From: Chloroflexota bacterium
GTDB taxonomy: Bacteria; Chloroflexota; UBA11872
Assembly: GCA_026706485.1 (NCBI GenBank)
Contig: JAPOYR010000012.1
Location: 91,717 to 155,716 of the forward strand
Reading direction: 5' to 3'
Length of the DNA stretch: 64,000 nucleotides
Shown here: one piece after another, positions 52,024-62,378 of the stretch
Layout of the letters: every line of letters starts with the position of its first letter
How positions within the stretch are numbered: position 1 is the stretch's first letter
Translations under genes and position numbers: made by a program
The notes under the pieces: model-generated
Database searches by the model: none
Told to the model about the DNA's origin: nothing
What the model saw: only the letters and a program-made list of their open reading frames with translations

Positions 52024-53271
52024 GTGAGCACCATCAATGCGCTCCAATGCCGCGAATGCGGCCGCGCCTACGAACCGATCGCGGTTCACGTCTGCGAGTT
52101 CTGCTTCGGCCCGCTCGAGGTGCAGTTCGACTACCAGGCGATCCGCGACCGCGTCTCGCGCGAGTCCATCGCCGCCGGCCCCCAAACCCTCTGGCGCTAC
52201 GCCGACCTGCTGCCCGTCGAGAGCGGCTGGGATCCCACCTGGCCCGTGGGCCTCACGCCCTTGCAGCGCGCCCACAACCTGGGCGAGCGGCTGGGGCTCA
52301 ACCGGCTCTACATCAAGAACGACACCGTCAACCCCAGCTTCTCCTTCAAGGACCGCGTCGTCGCCGTGGCCGTGGCCAAGGCGCGCGAGCTGGGCTACGA
52401 GACATTCGCCTGCGCCTCCACCGGCAACCTGGCCGGCGCCGTCGCCGCGGCGGGCGCCCGGCACGGCATGGACACCTACGTCTTCCTGCCCGCCGACATC
52501 GAGCTGGGCAAGGTGCGCGGCGCGGCGGTCTACGGCGCGCGCATCGTGGCCGTTGACGGCACCTACGACGAGCTCAACCGCCTCTGCAGCGAGATCGCCG
52601 ACCTCTACGAGTGGGCCTTCTGCAATATCAACGTCCGCCCCTACTATGCCGAGGGCTCCAAGACCCTGGCCTTCGAGACGGTGGAGCAGCTGGGCTGGCA
52701 GGCGCCCGACCACATCGTGGCGCCCATCGCCTCGGGCTCGCTTTACACCAAGATCGGCAAGGGCCTGCGCGAGCTCGTGGACGTCGGGCTGCTCGACGAG
52801 CAGCACACCCGCATTCACGGCGCCCAGGGCGACGGCTGCGCCCCGGTCGCCGAGGCCTTCGCGCGCGACAGCATGACCTATCGCGCCGTGCGCACGCCCC
52901 AGACCATCGCCAAGTCGCTCGCCATCGGCAATCCCGCCGACGGGTTCTACGCTCTCAAGCTGGCCAAGGAGTGTGAGGGCGTCATCGACGCCGTCTCCGA
53001 CGCCGAGATCGTGGACGGCATCCGGCTCCTGGCCGAAACCGAAGGCGTCTTCGCCGAGACCGCCGGCGGCGTCACCGTCGGCGTGCTCAAGCACCTGGTC
53101 GAAAACGGCGAAATTGGCCCCGATGACCTCACCGTCGCCCTCATCACCGGCAACGGCCTCAAGACGCAGGAAGCCATCGACAGCCAGACCGCTGACAGCT
53201 TTGCCGTCAAGCCCACAGTCACCTCATTCGAGCAAGTCCTCGCCGACCGCGGGGTCTACGTCACGGCCTAG
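52024..53271 (+). CDS. Threonine synthase-like PLP enzyme under SAM riboswitch control
   Basis: A 415-aa fold-type II PLP enzyme. An N-terminal zinc-ribbon-like segment (CRECGRAYEP...CEFCFGPL) precedes the catalytic domain. The PLP lysine is in PSFSFKDRVVAVAVAKA (about residue 115), followed by ACASTGNLAGAVAAAGA. It differs from canonical threonine synthase (PTGSFKDRG), which the copy at 7954 retains. It starts at GTG 52024. The SAM-I riboswitch and the co-transcribed MoaD/ThiS carrier 31 nt downstream point to methionine or cysteine metabolism, for example sulfur transfer to O-phosphohomoserine, rather than simple threonine synthesis. This is inference; the ordinary reaction is not excluded. 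Confidence 0.88.
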   Translation: MSTINALQCRECGRAYEPIAVHVCEFCFGPLEVQFDYQAIRDRVSRESIAAGPQTLWRYADLLPVESGWDPTWPVGLTPLQRAHNLGERLGLNRLYIKNDTVNPSFSFKDRVVAVAVAKARELGYETFACASTGNLAGAVAAAGARHGMDTYVFLPADIELGKVRGAAVYGARIVAVDGTYDELNRLCSEIADLYEWAFCNINVRPYYAEGSKTLAFETVEQLGWQAPDHIVAPIASGSLYTKIGKGLRELVDVGLLDEQHTRIHGAQGDGCAPVAEAFARDSMTYRAVRTPQTIAKSLAIGNPADGFYALKLAKECEGVIDAVSDAEIVDGIRLLAETEGVFAETAGGVTVGVLKHLVENGEIGPDDLTVALITGNGLKTQEAIDSQTADSFAVKPTVTSFEQVLADRGVYVTA

Positions 53272-53302
53272 GTCGCCAGGCGCACAGAAGGAGCCGCACC
53301 GC

Positions 53303-53575
53303 ATGCCAACCGTTCGCATCCCCACGCCCTTGCGCAGTCTCACCGGCGGCGAGAGCCGGGTTGACGTTGACGCCGACACCGTCGGCGCGCTGGTCCAGCA
53401 GCTGGAAGCCGACTATCCGGGCATGGCCGAGCGCCTGCTCGACGCCGAGGGCGAGCTGCGCCGCTTCGTCAACATCTACGTGGACGGCGACGACATCCGC
53501 TTCAAGGACGGTTTCGACACCGCCCTCGACGGCGTAGGCGAAGTCTCCATCGTCCCGTCCGTCGCCGGAGGCTAG
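53303..53575 (+). CDS. MoaD/ThiS family sulfur-carrier protein
   Basis: A 90-aa beta-grasp protein: MPTVRIPTPLRSLTGGESRV, the middle NIYVDGDDIRFKDGF, and the C-terminal VSIVPSVAGG. The terminal Gly-Gly is the site that an E1-like enzyme adenylates and converts to a thiocarboxylate. AAGGAG lies 8 nt before the ATG. It is the second gene of the riboswitch operon. Carriers of this fold serve molybdopterin (MoaD), thiamine (ThiS), cysteine (CysO) or homocysteine (HcyS) synthesis; no moa or thi genes are near, so a sulfur amino acid role fits best. Confidence 0.88.
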   Translation: MPTVRIPTPLRSLTGGESRVDVDADTVGALVQQLEADYPGMAERLLDAEGELRRFVNIYVDGDDIRFKDGFDTALDGVGEVSIVPSVAGG

Positions 53576-54070
53576 CCACCGGCCGCTGCATCGCCGGTAG
53601 GGGCAGGTTTCAAACCTCCCAGTGGCCCACGCTGCGTCCAGCGCGGGATCCGCCGCCGTTCGTGGTGAGCCTGTCGAACCATGGACGGCGCCCTTCGACT
53701 GCGCTCAGGGCGAACGGAGAATGGTCGTGCCCGGTGGCCCGCGCGTGTGCGGCGTGGGACCGCGATCTCGCTGCCGACGGCGCGCGGTCAACGCGTGTCC
53801 GTGTAGGGGCGCCCCTTGTGGACGCCCGCTTTCTCCTCGTCGCCGCAAGCCGGCCTCTCTCTTGAAGAGACCGTCGCGCACCCCTCCGTCATTCCGGCGA
53901 ATGCCGGATTCCAGTCCGGTCAAATCCGGCGGCGCGCTGGAACCCTGTCGTAGGGGCGACGCATGCGTCGCCCCTACCGCTCTATTCACGGGTCTCCGAA
54001 GGTGGGAATCTACCGGCCGCCGAACCTGTTGGCTCACGAACGTGGGCGGTTCGCTGACCACCCTGCCAGT
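53576..54070. repeat. Cluster of dispersed palindromic repeats in a 495-nt non-coding gap
   Basis: No gene is credible. At least six repeat units are packed here: 53597-53620 (GTAGGGGCAGGTTTCAAACC), 53620-53649 (GGCCCACGCTGCGTCCAGCG), 53657-53715 (GTTCGTGGTGAGCCTGTCG with a CTTCGACTGCGCTCAGGGCG partner), 53811-53829 (GTAGGGGCGCCCCTTG), 53883-53923 (ATTCCGGCGAATGCCGGAT) and 53950-53978 (GTAGGGGCGACGCATGCGTC). Each has inverted symmetry and a relative elsewhere in the window. Confidence 0.8.
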
Positions 54071-55540
54071 CTACGACCCGCCCGCGAACCACACCTCCAC
54101 CCACGTGCTCATGAACAGCGACCCGTCCGCCTCGCTCACGTCTCTCACCTCGATGCGCAGGCGTCCAGGCGCGGTCGCCCCCATCACGGTCACCGACCGC
54201 GCAAACGTGCCCGGACCGTCGAAATCGCCTTCCACCGTGATGTAGCTCTCGCCGACAACCGTTCCGGCTGCGTCGTAGATGCGGTAGGTCAGGTTCTTCT
54301 CGAACGGCATCACGCTGATCCGCCCGCGAACCTCAATCTCGGCTCCGACAGTCGCCCCGCTCAGCGGCGCCTCCAGCACAAGTTCGCGCTCGGGGCGGTC
54401 CATTGCCTCGTCCGGCTGCGTGCCGTACATCGACGGCGTGGCCTCGAGGACCACCGGCACCGTGGTGCGAGCCAGCGCCGAACCATCGTCCGCATCCACA
54501 TCCACGATCTCGATGCGTCCCGGTCCACCCTCGCCCGCGATGAACTCCACCGGCGCGGCAAACGTCCCCGGAGATCCCTCGAATCCGTCCACCGGCAGCG
54601 CGCCCATGCCGATCACCCCGCCGCGAGCGTCATAGACCAGGTAGCGGAGGCCGTCGCCCGACGGGGACATGGTCGTCGTCCCCCGAACCTCGGCCCCGCC
54701 GGCCACCGTCTCGCCCGCCAGCGGCGTCTCAATCACCAGCGCCCGGCGCTCCGCGAGCTCGCCGTCGCGCAGGGCAAAGTCTCGGGTGATTCCCAGTGTC
54801 GGACAGCACAGCCCGTCGCTCGAACGGTGGGTGACCGTCTCGGCGACGATCCGGCCGCCGGTAATCGCCACGCTCCGCACCGGCACCCGGTCGCCCAGGT
54901 ACGCGCGGGCCGCCTGCACCGGCTCGCCGTCCCGATCGAGCACGGCCACCAGATACTTGAACGTGCCGCTGCCTCCACCCGAGGTGAAGAGGACCACGGC
55001 CGCGTCGGCGATCCCGTCACCGTTCAGGTCGCCGAAGGCGACGGCGTCGCTGTCAATGCCTGCGTAGTCCCGTTCGGTCGCGCCCTCGCCATACGCAATA
55101 GATCCCTCGCCGTCCTCCAGCTGAATGGGAGTGTTTTCCTCACCGAGCAACGGCAGCAGGTATTCGGCGTTCCGCAGCTGCTCCAGCGTCAGCCGCTGCG
55201 TCGTCATGGCGGAGGCCATCGGGGCTTCCCAATCAAAGCGCTCGCTGTTCAGCCGCTGCCGCAAGCCCTCCGGACCGTTGACCCAGGTCCGCGCACCGTC
55301 GGTGAATCCGGTCCAGTTGTCGGCCTTGCGCCAGGTCAACTTTCCGTTGGTCGTGGCTTGCCGCGTCATGCCCGACTCCGGGTCATGCCGCTCGTTCTCC
55401 AGGCAGTCGCCCACCACGTCCGGAATCAGGTCGCGCAGCGCCTTGAACCCCAGTTGAAACGAACAGTCCTGGGCGACAACCGGCTGAAACGAGAACAGCA
55501 GGCTGACAAGAGCAACCACCAGCACGAGCCTGGTCTTCAT
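54071..55540 (-). CDS. Secreted protein with FG-GAP-like segment and two Gmad2 domains
   Basis: A 489-aa protein with a signal peptide (MKTRLVLVVALVSLLFSFQPVVA). Residues about 28-100 are a module I associate with Chloroflexota (LIPDVVGDCLENERHDP, LTWRKADNWTGFTDG, WVNGPEGLRQRLN). Residues about 165-180 (GDLNGDGIADAAVVLF) are an FG-GAP-like calcium loop. Residues about 270-370 and 390-485 are two Gmad2 immunoglobulin-like domains (PLAGETVAGGAEVRG; PLSGATVGAEIEVRG with LTYRIYDAAGTVVGE). Such proteins are extracellular or cell-envelope proteins. It has no enzyme motif. Confidence 0.85.
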   Translation of the reverse strand: MKTRLVLVVALVSLLFSFQPVVAQDCSFQLGFKALRDLIPDVVGDCLENERHDPESGMTRQATTNGKLTWRKADNWTGFTDGARTWVNGPEGLRQRLNSERFDWEAPMASAMTTQRLTLEQLRNAEYLLPLLGEENTPIQLEDGEGSIAYGEGATERDYAGIDSDAVAFGDLNGDGIADAAVVLFTSGGGSGTFKYLVAVLDRDGEPVQAARAYLGDRVPVRSVAITGGRIVAETVTHRSSDGLCCPTLGITRDFALRDGELAERRALVIETPLAGETVAGGAEVRGTTTMSPSGDGLRYLVYDARGGVIGMGALPVDGFEGSPGTFAAPVEFIAGEGGPGRIEIVDVDADDGSALARTTVPVVLEATPSMYGTQPDEAMDRPERELVLEAPLSGATVGAEIEVRGRISVMPFEKNLTYRIYDAAGTVVGESYITVEGDFDGPGTFARSVTVMGATAPGRLRIEVRDVSEADGSLFMSTWVEVWFAGGS

Positions 55541-55667
55541 CGATCAGGCCTTCCCGCTCATCCACGAGCGACGACTTGAAGGGATGCCCACGTTACCAGC
55601 GTCCGGCTTAGGCCGTTGTCGACCTACCCAACCACCAGGTTGATCAACCGCGCCGTGCGCCGGAGTC

Positions 55668-55684
55668 GTCATACACTGTGTGAC
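55668..55684 (+). promoter_or_regulatory. Palindromic operator candidate before the RHH/PIN-like pair
   Basis: GTCATACACTGTGTGAC is a near-perfect palindrome (14 of 17 positions symmetric), 30 bp before the antitoxin ATG. Position and symmetry fit autoregulation by the ribbon-helix-helix protein. Confidence 0.5.
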
Positions 55685-55713
55685 ACCAGCATACAGACGG
55701 GTCGACCAGCGCA

Positions 55714-56136
55714 ATGAGCCGCCATCTTTCGGTACGTCTGGCCGATGACTTGTTCGAGCAGCTGGAGACCCAGAGCCGGCGAAGCGGGCAGTCACGATCG
55801 GCGGTTGCCAAGCAGTTGCTCGATGAGGGGCTGCGCATGGAGCAACATCCCGGGATCGTCTTCCGCTCGGGTCCCGGCGGGCGCCGCCCCGGATTGATCG
55901 GCGGTCCGGACGTGTGGGAGGTGGTCGGTGCGCTTCGCGGAGCGGATGGCGGCGATGTCGACAGCCTGGCCCGCATTGGCCAGCGGACAGGATTGACCGC
56001 CGATCAGGTGGGAACTGCCCTGCGCTACTACGCCGACTACACCGAAGAAATCACTGAGTGGATTCGGCGAGTCGAGGAAGAAGCTGAACGAGCCGAGACC
56101 CGCTGGCGACGGGAGCAGGCGCTGCTCGGCCGGTGA
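55714..56136 (+). CDS. Ribbon-helix-helix antitoxin with DUF433-like C-terminal region
   Basis: A 140-aa protein. HLSVRLADDLFEQLETQSRRSG then SAVAKQLLDEGLRM is a CopG-type DNA-binding domain (residues about 3-42). GIVFRSGPGGRRPGLIGGPDVWEVV and LTADQVGTALRYYADYTEEI resemble a DUF433/HTH-like part seen in antitoxins of PIN-like toxins. The acidic and Arg-rich tail (RRVEEEAERAETRWRRE) is helical. It overlaps the toxin gene by 4 nt. Confidence 0.85.
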   Translation: MSRHLSVRLADDLFEQLETQSRRSGQSRSAVAKQLLDEGLRMEQHPGIVFRSGPGGRRPGLIGGPDVWEVVGALRGADGGDVDSLARIGQRTGLTADQVGTALRYYADYTEEITEWIRRVEEEAERAETRWRREQALLGR

Positions 56137-56486
56137 AGCTGCTGCTCGACGAGATCTGGGCGCCCGCGATCGCCGAGGCGCTGCGGGACCGCGGCCATGA
56201 GGTCGTGGCCGTGGCCGAACGGCGCGATCTTCGAGGGATGCCGGATGCGGCGATCTTCGATGCCCCGCAGGCGGAAGATTGGGTGCTCGTCACGGAGAAC
56301 GTCGTGGACTATCGACCGCTCGCGGCAGCCGCCATGCGGGCCGGTCGCGCCTCGCCGGCGCTCATCTTCACGAGCAACCGAGCCTATCCTCGAGCCAATC
56401 GGCGGACGGCCGGGCGGCTGGTGGCGGCTCTGGACGCCTTGCTGTCAGCACGCGACGCGGTCGAGAGCGAGCACTGGCTCGCATAG
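56133..56486 (+). CDS. DUF5615 PIN-like toxin
   Basis: A 117-aa protein of the PIN-like DUF5615 family: KLLLDEIWAPAIAEALRDRGH at the start (DE acidic pair), AIFDAPQAEDWVLVTENVVDY in the middle (acidic triad), and ALIFTSNRAYPRANRRTAGRL. It is the probable RNA-cleaving toxin of the pair with the RHH antitoxin. It starts at GTG 56133 within the antitoxin stop (GTGA), which indicates coupled translation. It is convergent with leuS. Confidence 0.87.
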   Translation: MKLLLDEIWAPAIAEALRDRGHEVVAVAERRDLRGMPDAAIFDAPQAEDWVLVTENVVDYRPLAAAAMRAGRASPALIFTSNRAYPRANRRTAGRLVAALDALLSARDAVESEHWLA

Positions 56487-56530
56487 CCAGGGATGAGGCC
56501 GGTGCTACGAAGCCTTCGAATCGCGGCCAA

Positions 56531-59182
<2,652 letters not shown>

Positions 59183-59250
59183 GGGTGCCTGCGGCGGATG
59201 GACGGGGAGTTCATTCTAGGGCAGGCGGAGTCACGCGTGGCGGGTGTCCG

Positions 59251-59286
59251 GTCCCCTCTCCCTCTGGGAGAGGGTTAGGGTGAGGG
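59251..59286. repeat. Dispersed repeat (CCCTCTCCCTCTGGGAGAGG + GTTAGGGTGAGGG)
   Basis: CTCTCCC and GGGAGAG form a hairpin followed by GTTAGGGTGAGGG, a pattern widespread in bacterial genomes. It overlaps the 3' end of the histidine kinase gene and supplies its stop codon (TAA at 59275-59277). A shorter hairpin relative is at 63935-63952. Confidence 0.7.
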
Positions 59287-60627
59287 CGCCGCCAACTCGA
59301 TCCGAAACGTCGACCCCTCGCCCGGGGTGCTCCTCGCGGTCAGTTGCCCATCCATGGCCTCGATGAGCGCCCGCGCGATCGCCAATCCCAGCCCGCTGCC
59401 GCGAGTCTTGCGGCCCGCGGCGTCGGTGCCGCGGTAGAACCGGTCGAAGATATGCGGCAGGTCCTCGGCGGGGATGCCCTCGCCCGTATCCGCCACCTCG
59501 ATCCAGCACGTCCCCTCGTCTACGGCGCCCGAGCGGATGGCAATCGAGCCGCCCGAGGGCGTGTGGCGCACCGCGTTGTCCAGCAGATTGGCCAGAATCT
59601 GTCGCAACCGCGCCTCGTCGGCCAACGCTTGTCCCGCTGCAGGCGCCGCCTCCAGCGCCACACCCTTGGCCTGCGCTTGGCTCCGCATTGCCGAGGTCGC
59701 GTCGTCGAGCACGCGGCCGAGGGCAACCTGCTCCAGCGAGAGGTCCAGCTTGCCGATGTCCGCCAGGGAGAGGTCGCGAATGTCCTCCACCAGCCGGTGC
59801 AGCCCCTCGGCGCGGTCCAGCGTCGACCGCAGCGTCTCGTCCGAGCGGTCGTAGACGCCGTCCAGCATGGCCTGGAGATTGCCCTCGATCACAGTCACGG
59901 GCGTGCGCAGCTCGTGGGCGATATCGGCAAACAGGTTGCGGCGGGCGGCCTCCTGGGCCTGCAGGCCGGCCGCCATGTCGTCGAAGGCCGCCCCGACCGT
60001 GGCCAGTTCGTCGCGGCCCGCGAGCCCGCTGCGCGCGCGCAAATCGCCCGCCGCCACGCCCCGCGCCGCCGCGGTCAGCCTGCGCAGCGGCCGGGTGATG
60101 CCGGCGGCGATGACGACCCCGACCACCAGCGCCACGCCCACGGCGATCGCCAGGCCGATTAGCAGCGAGCGCACCGTCTCGTTGATGAAGGCTCGTTCCA
60201 GCACCGCGCGAGCGTCGGATCCGATGGGCAACGGCCCCGCCGGGCCCAGCGCTTGCGGCATGTGCAACTGTCCAATTTCTCGGCCCGCCACTACGAGAGG
60301 CGTCGCCGGCCAGGCGGCGATGGCCACGCGGGATCGAATGCCGCCCGGACCCCAGACCAGGTCGCCCTCGGCGTCCACCACGGCCAGCGGCAACCCCCGC
60401 GGCTGGCCGCGGGGAAACACCTCGCGGGCCGCCTTCCGAAGATCGCCCGTGCGCTCGTAGGCCGCCGCGAGCCGGTCGGCCGTATGTTCGGCTTCGTGGT
60501 GGCGAACGTCTGACGCGAACCGCTCGAACCGGCTGGCCGTCGTCAGCCCGACCACCAGCGCCGCCGTGCCTACGGCCACCGCCGCCACCGCCACAAAGGC
60601 CAGCACCAGCCGCAGCGAGAGCCGCAT
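59275..60627 (-). CDS. Sensor histidine kinase (BaeS/EnvZ type)
   Basis: A 450-aa membrane kinase. One helix (residues about 5-30), a periplasmic sensor region (about 31-150), a second helix (about 152-178), a HAMP linker (about 180-232), the H-box FADIAHELRTPV with phosphoacceptor His 238, and N, G1, F and G2 boxes (LLDNAVRHT, DTGEGIPAEDL, FYRG, GSGLGLAIARALIEAM). It phosphorylates the response regulator encoded immediately upstream (2-nt gap). The C-terminal APSP and stop codon derive from a dispersed repeat, so the natural end may be shortened. Confidence 0.95.
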   Translation of the reverse strand: MRLSLRLVLAFVAVAAVAVGTAALVVGLTTASRFERFASDVRHHEAEHTADRLAAAYERTGDLRKAAREVFPRGQPRGLPLAVVDAEGDLVWGPGGIRSRVAIAAWPATPLVVAGREIGQLHMPQALGPAGPLPIGSDARAVLERAFINETVRSLLIGLAIAVGVALVVGVVIAAGITRPLRRLTAAARGVAAGDLRARSGLAGRDELATVGAAFDDMAAGLQAQEAARRNLFADIAHELRTPVTVIEGNLQAMLDGVYDRSDETLRSTLDRAEGLHRLVEDIRDLSLADIGKLDLSLEQVALGRVLDDATSAMRSQAQAKGVALEAAPAAGQALADEARLRQILANLLDNAVRHTPSGGSIAIRSGAVDEGTCWIEVADTGEGIPAEDLPHIFDRFYRGTDAAGRKTRGSGLGLAIARALIEAMDGQLTARSTPGEGSTFRIELAAPSP

Positions 60628-60629
60628 GT

Positions 60630-61313
60630 CTACGTGTCGCCGAGCCGGTAGCCGACCCCGGTCACCGTCACGACATAGCGCGGCTCGCCGGGATCGGGCT
60701 CCACCTTGCGCCGCAGGTTGCGAATGTGGCTGTCGATCGAGCGCTCCAAGGTGATGCTGTCCGGGCCCGCCACGGCGTCCAGCAGGTCCGCGCGCGACAG
60801 CACCCGTCCGTCGGCCCGCGCCAGCGTCGCCAGCAGATCGAATTCGGTGCGCGTCAGCGAAAGCAGCTCCCCCTCGCGCCTGACCTGGCGACGGTCGACG
60901 TCGATTTCCAGCGAGCCGACGCGGGTGGCTGCGGCAATCGGCCCCGCCTGCGCGCGCCGCAGGATCGTGTGGACGCGGGCCACGAGCTCCCGGGGATGGA
61001 ACGGTTTGGTCACGTAGTCGTCGGCGCCCAACTCCAGGCCCAGCACGCGGTCCGTCACCTCATCCCGCGCTGTCAGCAGCACCACGGGCCGCGGCCCGCG
61101 TTCCCGAATCGTGCGCAGCACGTCGAGGCCGCCGATGCCCGGCAGCATCAGGTCCAGCACCACGATGTCGGGCTGCTGCGTGGCCTCGTGCATCAGCGCG
61201 GTCTCGCCGTCCTCCGCCGTGATCACATCCATGCCCTCGCGGCGCAAATAGGCGCTCACCAGGCGGCGAATGTCGGGGTCGTCGTCTACCACGAGGACGC
61301 GCTGGTGTTTCAC
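60630..61313 (-). CDS. OmpR-family response regulator
   Basis: A 227-aa protein. The receiver domain has phosphoacceptor Asp 54 in VVLDLMLPG, the acidic pocket VDDDPDIR, Thr/Lys switch residues in LLTARDE and YVTKPF. The C-terminal winged helix (LTRTEFDLLATLARADGRVLSR, SIDSHIRNLRRKVE) binds DNA. It starts at GTG 61313. It is the first of the kinase pair, with the secreted His/Gly-rich repeat protein just upstream in the same direction (77 nt), the likely target or co-sensor. Confidence 0.95.
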   Translation of the reverse strand: MKHQRVLVVDDDPDIRRLVSAYLRREGMDVITAEDGETALMHEATQQPDIVVLDLMLPGIGGLDVLRTIRERGPRPVVLLTARDEVTDRVLGLELGADDYVTKPFHPRELVARVHTILRRAQAGPIAAATRVGSLEIDVDRRQVRREGELLSLTRTEFDLLATLARADGRVLSRADLLDAVAGPDSITLERSIDSHIRNLRRKVEPDPGEPRYVVTVTGVGYRLGDT

Positions 61314-61390
61314 GGGCAATCTCCCGGAATCGTCACGGCGGCGGGAGCCGGCCGCCGACCGGCTCCCGCACACCGTACGCCTGGGGGAGG

Positions 61391-62194
61391 CTACAGAGCC
61401 AGCCGGCTCGCACTGGCGTCCGCCGGTGTCGATTTGGAGGAGTGGCATCCGCCGTGCTTGCCGCCGCGTCCGCCGTGGCCGAAGCCGCGACCCCAACCAT
61501 GACCCCGCCCCGGCTCGTCGGTGTTGGTGACGATGGATTCCACGCGATCCGCCAGCCCGTCCTTCATGGTCTGGGCGCGCTCTTCGCTCAGGCGTCCGGC
61601 CTCGACCGCCGCGTCGATGGCCGCCGTCGCCCGAGTCACCAGCTCGTCGACGTACTCGTCCTTGGTCAGGCCGTTGGCCTCGGCGATGTCGGCGAGCGAC
61701 GTGCCCTCGACGCGTTGCTCGCGGATCTCCTCGACCGAGACGCCGGACAGCTCGCTGAGGACGACGACGGGGGAAGGCTTGTTATCGAGTTTGACCGCCC
61801 AGCCGCGGCTCCGCCCGTGCCAGCCGGCGTCGCTGGTGACCATGGCCGTCACCTTGTCGGTCAGCCCCTCCTTGATCTCCGCGGCGCGATCTTCGGAGAG
61901 CTTGCCGTCGGCGACCGCGTCGTCGATCGCCGTCGTCGCCGCATCCACCACCGCCGCCACGTAGTCGTCGGTCGTGACGTCATTGGCCTCCGCGATGTCG
62001 GCCAGCGAGTCGCCACTTTCGCGCGCGCTGCGGATGTCCTCGACGGAAACGCCCGTCAAGTCGCTCAAGATCTCCACGGGCGAGACTCGCTTGCCGCCGA
62101 ACCCGCCGCCATGGGCCAGCACGAGGCTCACGGCCACCACCGACACGATGGCGGCGCCCGCTACGGCGACCGCCAGTTTCCTCCACCGACCCAT
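61391..62194 (-). CDS. Secreted tandem-repeat protein with His/Gly-rich tail
   Basis: A 267-aa protein with a signal peptide (KLAVAVAGAAIVSVVAVSLVLA) and an HGGGFGG start. Two repeats of about 75 residues follow: VSPVEILSDLTGVSVEDIRS...DSLADIAEANDV and PSPVVVLSELSGVSVEEIRE...TSLADIAEANGL, each then with a helical segment (AIDDAVADGKLSEDRAAEIKEGL). This resembles DUF2680-like proteins. The tail (GRGHGWGRGFGHGG, KHGGCHSSK) could bind metal. GGAGG 6 nt before ATG 62194 sets the start. It is first in an operon-like order with the two-component system. Confidence 0.8.
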   Translation of the reverse strand: MGRWRKLAVAVAGAAIVSVVAVSLVLAHGGGFGGKRVSPVEILSDLTGVSVEDIRSARESGDSLADIAEANDVTTDDYVAAVVDAATTAIDDAVADGKLSEDRAAEIKEGLTDKVTAMVTSDAGWHGRSRGWAVKLDNKPSPVVVLSELSGVSVEEIREQRVEGTSLADIAEANGLTKDEYVDELVTRATAAIDAAVEAGRLSEERAQTMKDGLADRVESIVTNTDEPGRGHGWGRGFGHGGRGGKHGGCHSSKSTPADASASRLAL

Positions 62195-62330
62195 CCACAT
62201 CCTCCTTGCCGTCAGGCGAGGGCAGTTGCTCACGACAATGACGGTAGAGGCGGCCTGTCAACCGAACCCGCAGAGGCAATGCAGAGCGTGTGCAGTTTTC
62301 GGAGCCGTCCGCCGCCCCGGATCGGACGAC

Positions 62331-62355
62331 AGTAGGGGCGGTTCGCGAACCGCCC
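62331..62355. repeat. Dispersed palindrome (GTAGGGGCGGTTCGCGAACCGCCC)
   Basis: GGGCGGTTCG and CGAACCGCCC form a perfect hairpin, related to the GTAGGGGC family elsewhere in the window. It sits between the MFS and the secreted-protein genes. Confidence 0.7.
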
Positions 62356-62378
62356 ATATGCCCGTTCGACTGAAACCC

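Noticed and set aside
51514..53094. 526-residue minus-strand open frame
   Set aside because: It is antisense to the riboswitch and threonine synthase-like gene; the plus strand is clearly coding there.
53576..54070. Possible CRISPR array
   Set aside because: Repeats here are of different families and uneven spacing, each self-palindromic, with no regular spacers and no cas genes.
53963..55579. 538-residue plus-strand open frame
   Set aside because: It is antisense to the Gmad2 protein, which has a signal peptide and domains.
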